A stretch of DNA of 64,000 nucleotides from an uncultured Polaribacter sp. (GTDB taxonomy: Bacteria; Bacteroidota; Bacteroidia; Flavobacteriales; Flavobacteriaceae), in the NCBI RefSeq assembly GCF_947501385.1, contig NZ_CANMVP010000005.1, positions 1-64,000 on the forward strand, in the 5' to 3' direction. The translations under genes were made by a program, and so were the position numbers. The notes below the pieces were generated by a model that was given only the letters and a program-made list of their open reading frames with translations, searched no databases and was not told where the DNA came from. This document shows, in pieces, positions 58,021 to 64,000 of the stretch (its first letter is position 1; each line of letters begins with the position of its first letter).

Positions 58021-58242
58021 AATTTTTAAATTTTATATTATGTTGATTGATTTTTCAATAGTTATACCAAAAAAAGAAAAAAATGTAAGATTCTGTAAAC
58101 CATTTATTTAAAAAAATAAATTTCTAAATTTTGTTACAAAACCGAACACTTTCATTTAAAATTGAACATTCTTATCTTTTGTTAGTTCTTATAAGACGAC
58201 TAAAAGTAAAATATGTTACAGCAATCTCCTCTTATTTAAATG

Positions 58243-58467
58243 TTAATTTTTAGCGCTCTTTTTATGTTTGTAAATCATATAAAACAAACCACCTACAAGG
58301 ATATACGGAAAAATCATAAGATACGTAATTCCATTATTTACACCTTCTGCCATAGAAATATCGCCATTTTCTACAACAGCTTTGCACATTGCACATTGAG
58401 AAAACGAATTTTTAGAAGTTAAAATAACTAAAAATAATAGAGAAAAAACCGTTTTATTCTTACACAT
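58243..58467 (-). CDS. small membrane protein of the oxidase-associated cluster
   Basis: 74 aa, two TM, SFSQCAMCKAVVENG motif; start overlaps the DUF420 gene. Confidence 0.7.
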   Translation of the reverse strand: MCKNKTVFSLLFLVILTSKNSFSQCAMCKAVVENGDISMAEGVNNGITYLMIFPYILVGGLFYMIYKHKKSAKN

Positions 58468-59023
58468 AATAAGGAGAAATCATTAGATACACTACTACAC
58501 CGGTAATAGCTACATACAGCCATAGAGGAAAAGTTTTCTTCGCTATTTTTTTATGGGCTGGAAATTGCCCCAACTTTGCTCGCATATAAGTAATCAAAAC
58601 AAAAGGAATCACCACAACAGATAAAACAATGTGTGTGATTAAAATAAAATAGTACACGTACTTTACAATTCCTTCTGCGCCAAAGGAAGTAGCATCTGAG
58701 GTCATATGGTATGCAATGTACATGAGCAAGAAAACTAAAGAGCAGGCTATTGCTGTGGTATTTAATTGTTCATGTAATTTTTTATTTCCTTTTTTTATAG
58801 CGATAACAGCCGCAATTAAAAGAACTGCTGTTAATCCATTTATAGAAGCATAAATTGGTGGAAGAAACTTTAGAGGTTCAACATCAAACCCTAATTTTCT
58901 TAGATTAATACCGAATAAAGCTGCAACGGCAATAGGAATTATAATAGACAATGCAGTAATTATCTTTTTATACTTTTTTTCTTGCGCTAAGACTTGCGCT
59001 GAATTTATTTCAGTATTATTCAT
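58460..59023 (-). CDS. DUF420 membrane protein
   Basis: Multi-TM protein with INGLTAVLLIAAVIAIKKGNKKLHEQLNTTA...HIVLSVVVIPFVLITYMRAK. Confidence 0.9.
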   Translation of the reverse strand: MNNTEINSAQVLAQEKKYKKIITALSIIIPIAVAALFGINLRKLGFDVEPLKFLPPIYASINGLTAVLLIAAVIAIKKGNKKLHEQLNTTAIACSLVFLLMYIAYHMTSDATSFGAEGIVKYVYYFILITHIVLSVVVIPFVLITYMRAKLGQFPAHKKIAKKTFPLWLYVAITGVVVYLMISPYYV

Positions 59024-59660
59024 CCAACAAAATTTTAATATCTTCTTTTAATTCTTGTATTTGATCTGGAAAAATTTGCTCTTTAATGGCTCTGTAATAC
59101 ATGATAGGATTTCCATATTCGTCTTTTCTAGATCGTATATATCCATCTTTATCTACCAAAGCAAACAGTCCAGAATGTTCAAATCCACCATGTTCATCAT
59201 CTCCTTTGCCTACGTATAATTTAAAGCCTTTGTTAGAAAGTGCATATACAACCTCGTCGCTTTTTCCTGTTAAAAGGTGCCAGTTTCTATGTGTAATTCC
59301 GTTTGTTTTGGCATATTCTTTTAAAATTTTAGGCGTATCTATTTCTGGAGTGATAGAGATGGAAGCAATTCCAAAATTTGGATTCCCAAAAAAATCATCT
59401 TGAATGGTCAACATTTTTTGATTCATTATTGGGCAAATGGTTGGACACGTAGAAAAGAAAAACTCCACAACATACACTTTATTCGCATAGGTTTTATTGG
59501 TGATTGTTTTTCCTTCTTGATTGATGAACTCAAAATCTGGAACTTTATCAAATTTTACCAAATCTGAATCTTTAAAACGATCTACTACTTTTGGAACCGT
59601 ATAAATACCAAACAATAAAATGATAAATGCAATCCCTATATATGAATACTTCTTGTTCAT
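59016..59660 (-). CDS. SCO family protein
   Basis: EFFFSTCPTICPIMNQKM and HSGLFALVDKDG. Confidence 0.92.
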   Translation of the reverse strand: MNKKYSYIGIAFIILLFGIYTVPKVVDRFKDSDLVKFDKVPDFEFINQEGKTITNKTYANKVYVVEFFFSTCPTICPIMNQKMLTIQDDFFGNPNFGIASISITPEIDTPKILKEYAKTNGITHRNWHLLTGKSDEVVYALSNKGFKLYVGKGDDEHGGFEHSGLFALVDKDGYIRSRKDEYGNPIMYYRAIKEQIFPDQIQELKEDIKILLDE

Positions 59661-59666
59661 AATGTT

Positions 59667-60320
59667 TTATATTTCTCTATCTGCGTCGTTCTTTTTTAGA
59701 GCCAATCTGTATTCAGCCAACAGAACTTTTACATCGTCTTTCATCTTATCTTTTAAGATGGCAACAGAACGCATATTGTACCCAAAGAGTTTACCATCTT
59801 CTGCATCGCCGTCATCTGTTCTTCCTCTTAAATTGACTTCTTTATCTATGATAAAAGCTTTTGTAGTTTGTAGGTTATTTAGAGGTTCATTTGTATTAAA
59901 ACTATCATACAAAGCTTTTATTTCTTCTTTAGAACTAGCTACAAACTTCCATTTAAGCATGTTCGTAAATGCACCAACTTCCTTTTGAAGTGCATCTACT
60001 TCTTTTATTTTGTTTTTCGGATAAATTGCAATTACCTGAAAATTCTTAAAACCATAAAAAGGTTTGTATATTTTTTGATTTAGGTTGAAAACGGCACCTT
60101 TTATGGATTCAATATCTTCACCTAAAAAACAAACTACAGAAATATTTCCTTTAAACTGTACCGATTGAGTACTATCTATCAAAGAAATATCAGCAATATT
60201 TTTTGTGACAATTGGCAATTTTGCAAAGTTATTAATACCAGAAGAAAGTACTAGATAAAATAACAATGGAAATATAAAGAGTAAAAAAAGTACGACTCTT
60301 TTTTTTGTAAAAAATTTCAT
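59667..60320 (-). CDS. membrane-anchored hypothetical protein of the oxidase cluster
   Basis: N-terminal TM followed by a soluble domain; co-directional in the cluster. Confidence 0.75.
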   Translation of the reverse strand: MKFFTKKRVVLFLLFIFPLLFYLVLSSGINNFAKLPIVTKNIADISLIDSTQSVQFKGNISVVCFLGEDIESIKGAVFNLNQKIYKPFYGFKNFQVIAIYPKNKIKEVDALQKEVGAFTNMLKWKFVASSKEEIKALYDSFNTNEPLNNLQTTKAFIIDKEVNLRGRTDDGDAEDGKLFGYNMRSVAILKDKMKDDVKVLLAEYRLALKKNDADREI

Positions 60321-60375
60321 TCTAGTTTCTGTTTAAGGTTTTAACCAATATTTAACGATTTAAAAAAGCAAAAAA

Positions 60376-60397
60376 AAAGGTGGTTAAAACCACCTTT
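60376..60397 (-). terminator. intrinsic terminator
   Basis: AAAGGTGGTTAAAACCACCTTT with T tract on the minus strand. Confidence 0.75.
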
Positions 60398-60407
60398 CTA
60401 AAATATC

Positions 60408-60746
60408 TTACCAATTTACAAGTGGTGCTAATGTATCGAATAAATAACCTCCTTCAATTAATAGTAAGGTAACCAAATAGGTGACTAAAAAAACGGCAGT
60501 CCATACTATAGAGCGTCTAAACCATTTTTTCTCTCCTTCTAAGTGCATAAAAACCCATGCAATACCATAAGCCTTTGCTAAAGTTAAAATGATAAAAATC
60601 CAATTTAACCAACTTGTTCCTGGCCCATGTAAGTGTAGCGCCTCTGGTTTAATAATACCTAAGTATACTTCTACTATGGTAATAAAAGAAAGAATACCGA
60701 AAACTACCCATATTCTTTTTGTATTTGATTCGTGTGCGTGTGCCAT
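60408..60746 (-). CDS. cytochrome c oxidase subunit IV family protein
   Basis: 112 aa, three TM, TLAKAYGIAWVFMHLEGEKKWFRRSI. Confidence 0.9.
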   Translation of the reverse strand: MAHAHESNTKRIWVVFGILSFITIVEVYLGIIKPEALHLHGPGTSWLNWIFIILTLAKAYGIAWVFMHLEGEKKWFRRSIVWTAVFLVTYLVTLLLIEGGYLFDTLAPLVNW

Positions 60747-60765
60747 TGCTATCTTATTATTTTAA

Positions 60766-61746
60766 TTATACTAAGTAGAAGAAGGTAAATACAAATACCC
60801 AAACTAAATCTACAAAGTGCCAATATAAACCAACCTTTTCTACCATTTCATAATGTCCTCTTTTCTCGTAAGTTCCTAAGATTACATTAAAAAATATGAT
60901 GATATTAATTATAATTCCTGAAAGTACGTGAAAACCGTGAAAACCTGTAATAAAGAAAAAGAAGTCTGCAAAAATGGTATTTCCATATTCATTTACTTTT
61001 AAGTTTGCACCTTCAACAACCATCTTTGTTTTTGCCAATTGTGCTGCGCCTTCTTCTCTAGAAAGAATTGTTTTCTGCTTTTTTTCTAAATCTATTAACT
61101 CTGTTCTTACTTGAATTGCAGGATTTGCTTTGTATGCATTCACAACTTGATCTACCGAATACGTTGCAATGGTTCCTTCACTTTGAAACCATAAACCATT
61201 TTTTCGAGTATGTTGTTCTCTAACATCTGTTCTTGGTCCAACAACAAAATCTGCCAAAGCTATTTGTTTACCATCTTTAACAAACTGTAATACTTTACCT
61301 TCTGTGGTTTTTACTGCTCCGTATGAACCTTTTATAAAAGTACCCCATTCCCAAGCTTGTGAGCCCACAAAAATAATACCTCCAATAATGGTAGCAAACA
61401 TATACCAAGCAACTTTATTTTTTTTCATTTGATGACCAGCATCTACTGCCAATACCATGGTTACAGATGAAAAGATTAAGATAAACGTCATGATTGCGAC
61501 GTAGATCATAGGAAAATCTCCATGAACAAAAGGTACGTGGGTAAAAACTTCGTCTGCAATTGGCCAAGAATCTATAAACTTGAATCGAGTTAAACCATAA
61601 GCAGCTAAAAATCCTGAAAAAGTTAATGCATCTGATAAGATGAAGAACCACATCATCATTTTACCATAGCTAGCACCAAACGGTCTAGCGTTACCTCCAC
61701 CCCAGGTTTCTTTTTTGTCAGTTGGTACAGCAATATTTGCTTCCAT
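60766..61746 (-). CDS. cytochrome c oxidase subunit III with a large soluble insertion
   Basis: COX3 helices with EWGTFIKGSYGAV and ITGFHGFHVLSGIIINII...GLYWHFVDLVWVFVF; about 120 aa inserted between TM segments. Confidence 0.92.
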   Translation of the reverse strand: MEANIAVPTDKKETWGGGNARPFGASYGKMMMWFFILSDALTFSGFLAAYGLTRFKFIDSWPIADEVFTHVPFVHGDFPMIYVAIMTFILIFSSVTMVLAVDAGHQMKKNKVAWYMFATIIGGIIFVGSQAWEWGTFIKGSYGAVKTTEGKVLQFVKDGKQIALADFVVGPRTDVREQHTRKNGLWFQSEGTIATYSVDQVVNAYKANPAIQVRTELIDLEKKQKTILSREEGAAQLAKTKMVVEGANLKVNEYGNTIFADFFFFITGFHGFHVLSGIIINIIIFFNVILGTYEKRGHYEMVEKVGLYWHFVDLVWVFVFTFFYLV

Positions 61747-61802
61747 AAATGTTTTCTATTACTTGAATATTAAAATAGTTTCGCAAAATTAATCATTTTT
61801 CA

Positions 61803-62387
61803 TCACCTAATAAAATAGAAAAAGAAAAATAGATAAATCCATAGTATATCTACAAAATGCCAAAAGATTGCACCGAGTTCAAACCCTAGTAAATCATTTG
61901 GTTTATACTTATATTTAAAATGATTATAAATAACAACAAAAAGCACAATTAAGCCCGCTAACAAGTGTAAAACGTGCATAAATGTAATTCCGATAATAAA
62001 AGATGTTGATACTGTACTTTCTAGTCCTGTAAAAAACAACCCAATACTTTTAAGCTGGTTAAAACCTACATATTGTTGCCAAACAAAACCAATTCCTAAA
62101 AATAATGTTACCACTAGCAATAGTAAAGATAATTGCCTTTTGTCTTGTTTTAAAAATCTTTTTGATAAAATTAATGTAATGCTACTTAATACAATTAAGA
62201 CTGTACTTATATAAAACGCATCAGGTAAATCAAAAGTTACCCAATCATCTCTTTCCATACTAATTACATAGGCACTTGTTAATCCAGCAAAAAACATCAC
62301 CATACTAATCATACCAACCCATAGCATTGGTTTTGCGGCTTTCTTTCTTGCAACTGTTAATTCTTGTTGTAATGCTTGTTCTTCCAT
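61803..62387 (-). CDS. cytochrome c oxidase subunit III
   Basis: 194 aa, five TM, ITFMHVLHLLAGLIVLF...GAIFWHFVDILWIYLF. Confidence 0.92.
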   Translation of the reverse strand: MEEQALQQELTVARKKAAKPMLWVGMISMVMFFAGLTSAYVISMERDDWVTFDLPDAFYISTVLIVLSSITLILSKRFLKQDKRQLSLLLLVVTLFLGIGFVWQQYVGFNQLKSIGLFFTGLESTVSTSFIIGITFMHVLHLLAGLIVLFVVIYNHFKYKYKPNDLLGFELGAIFWHFVDILWIYLFFFFYFIR

Positions 62388-62396
62388 CTTCCTTCT

Positions 62397-63320
62397 TTAA
62401 TGTAAAAATTTATCTACTACATATATAACTTGCACAACAGTTATATACAAAACACTAGACAGCATTAATTTTCTTGCGTCTATATTTTGTTCACTTTTAT
62501 AAAGTTTTATTCCATAATACAACATTACAATTCCTAATAAAGCAATAATTACTGCTGTTAATGGATAGATATAAAATGCTCCAGAAACTTTTAAAACTGG
62601 GGCTATCGAAACCAAAATCATAATGAATGTGTAAAATATAATTTGTTTGATGGCTCCTTTATCTTTTTTGCCCATCGGCAACATATTAAAGCCTGCTTTT
62701 TTATATTCTTCATATTGCAACCAACCAATTGCCCAAAAATGTGGAAACTGCCAGAAAAACTGAATCATAAATAAAAAACCTGCTTCGATCCCAAAATTAT
62801 TGGTTGCTGCAACCCAACCTAACATAAACGGAATTGCTCCTGGAATTGCTCCTACAAAAACAGTTAAAGGTGTTACTGCCTTTAACGGAGTATAAGCACA
62901 GGTATATAAAAATATAGAAATGGCACCAAATAAAGCAGATTTTGGATTGATACTATATAAAATTGCGATTCCAAGAATGGTAAATACTATGGCCGTTGCT
63001 AATGCTGTATTTACAGACATTCTACCTGTTGGCAAAGGCCTGTTTTGAGTACGTTTCATGATAGCATCAGTATCTTTCTCTATTATTTGGTTGAATGCAT
63101 TTGAAGCACCCACCATAAAAAAACCACCAAGCGCTAAAAGAAAAAGTGTTAGATAATTTACAGATTCTACCGCAAGAAGATACCCTGCAACAGCAGAAAA
63201 CACAACACTTAACGACAAGCCAACTTTGGTAAGTTGTTTAAAGTCTGAAATAATCGTTTGCATAGCTGTTTTCTTGTCTGAAATAACTGCTGTATTCATA
63301 TTACCACAATTAGTTTGCAA
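62397..63320 (-). CDS. ctaB: protoheme IX farnesyltransferase (start probably at the internal MNTAVISDKK)
   Basis: NAFNQIIEKDTDAIMKRTQNRPLPTGRM UbiA motif. Confidence 0.95.
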   Translation of the reverse strand: MQTNCGNMNTAVISDKKTAMQTIISDFKQLTKVGLSLSVVFSAVAGYLLAVESVNYLTLFLLALGGFFMVGASNAFNQIIEKDTDAIMKRTQNRPLPTGRMSVNTALATAIVFTILGIAILYSINPKSALFGAISIFLYTCAYTPLKAVTPLTVFVGAIPGAIPFMLGWVAATNNFGIEAGFLFMIQFFWQFPHFWAIGWLQYEEYKKAGFNMLPMGKKDKGAIKQIIFYTFIMILVSIAPVLKVSGAFYIYPLTAVIIALLGIVMLYYGIKLYKSEQNIDARKLMLSSVLYITVVQVIYVVDKFLH

Positions 63321-63386
63321 AGATATTTGATATATCTGAATTTACCATAGCTTTTAAGGCTTTTGATGTTAAAATAAATAAAAAAA

Positions 63387-63408
63387 CCCACTCAATAAAT
63401 TGAGTGGG
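63387..63408 (-). terminator. intrinsic terminator
   Basis: CCCACTCAATAAATTGAGTGGG with T tract on minus strand. Confidence 0.75.
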
Positions 63409-63430
63409 AAAATTGCTATGAAAAAGAAAA

Positions 63431-63457
63431 AGTGTGATCCTTAAAAAGAATCACACT
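63431..63457 (-). terminator. intrinsic terminator
   Basis: AGTGTGATCCTTAAAAAGAATCACACT with T-rich tract on minus strand. Confidence 0.7.
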
Positions 63458-63506
63458 ACAAATATATGGATTATTTTTAAATAAAATATTAAAGAAATAC
63501 TAAATT

Positions 63507-64000
63507 TTAAAAATCTAAATACCAATTGAATAAATCTGCTCTAACACCTACAGAAAACCAAACTGTATTTCCCTCTGGGTAAGGAGTTGTTGATACTTTT
63601 GGAGAGAATTTCCTATAAGTAAAACCGCCAAAAAGATTTAAATTATTTGCTGGATTCAGTAAGTAATTTCCTTGAAAATCTGCTATAAATATAGTTGCTG
63701 TATTACCTTGTGCTAGTTCGTTGCCAGTATCTCCAAATCTATCTTCATACGATTGATAAATATTTCCCCCATAACTAATCGCTTCATCTTGAAAATCAAA
63801 ACCTTTTTTACCGAATGTTAATTTCCCATTAAAAGACCATCTATCTTTCTTATAACGTGCAATTGCAATAGCTTCGTAAAAATTTGCTCCCCATAAATGT
63901 CCCATGGGTTGGCTATAATTACCATAATTTAAAATAGGAGATTTGTGAGCAAAGGTATAAGGTCTTGCATAATTGTATTCAAATTGAAGAAATAAATCAT
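63507..64000 (-). CDS. C-terminal part of an outer-membrane beta-barrel protein (RemB/capsule-assembly Wzi-like), truncated by the window edge
   Basis: Frame stays open to base 64000 (DLFLQFEYNYARPYTFAHKSPILNYGNYSQPMGHLWGANFYE...); ends VGVRADLFNWYLDF. Confidence 0.65.
   Translation of the reverse strand, partial: DLFLQFEYNYARPYTFAHKSPILNYGNYSQPMGHLWGANFYEAIAIARYKKDRWSFNGKLTFGKKGFDFQDEAISYGGNIYQSYEDRFGDTGNELAQGNTATIFIADFQGNYLLNPANNLNLFGGFTYRKFSPKVSTTPYPEGNTVWFSVGVRADLFNWYLDF

Overview
This is a 64-kb chromosomal window from a low-GC Bacteroidota genome. Gene content points to a marine Flavobacteriia of the Polaribacter type: sprA gliding/T9SS gene, T9SS-sorted BNR protein, caa3-type oxidase cluster, NrdB with an ATP-cone, FeoAB plus a Cys-rich protein. 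Most of the window is ordinary housekeeping and membrane genes, with no rRNA, tRNA, CRISPR or prophage seen. The most unusual object is inside leuS. A ~560-bp in-frame DUF559/Vsr-like endonuclease module, bounded by imperfect terminal inverted repeats that are themselves translated, sits in the CP1 editing domain of leucyl-tRNA synthetase without breaking the reading frame. Other notable signals are: (i) a 432-bp MITE-like element with perfect 18-bp inverted repeats and a perfect 9-bp target duplication (41056-41487), and a related mosaic repeat at 26944-27402; (ii) dispersed REP-like repeats that have entered the ctaA coding sequence both internally and at its C-terminus; (iii) a MocR-type regulator that lacks the PLP-binding lysine, divergent from a TonB receptor; (iv) a candidate structured RNA at 32352-32434; (v) a truncated flotillin remnant; (vi) a 51-aa zinc-ribbon ORF missing from the supplied track. 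All calls come from reading the sequence and recalled family knowledge; no searches were run.
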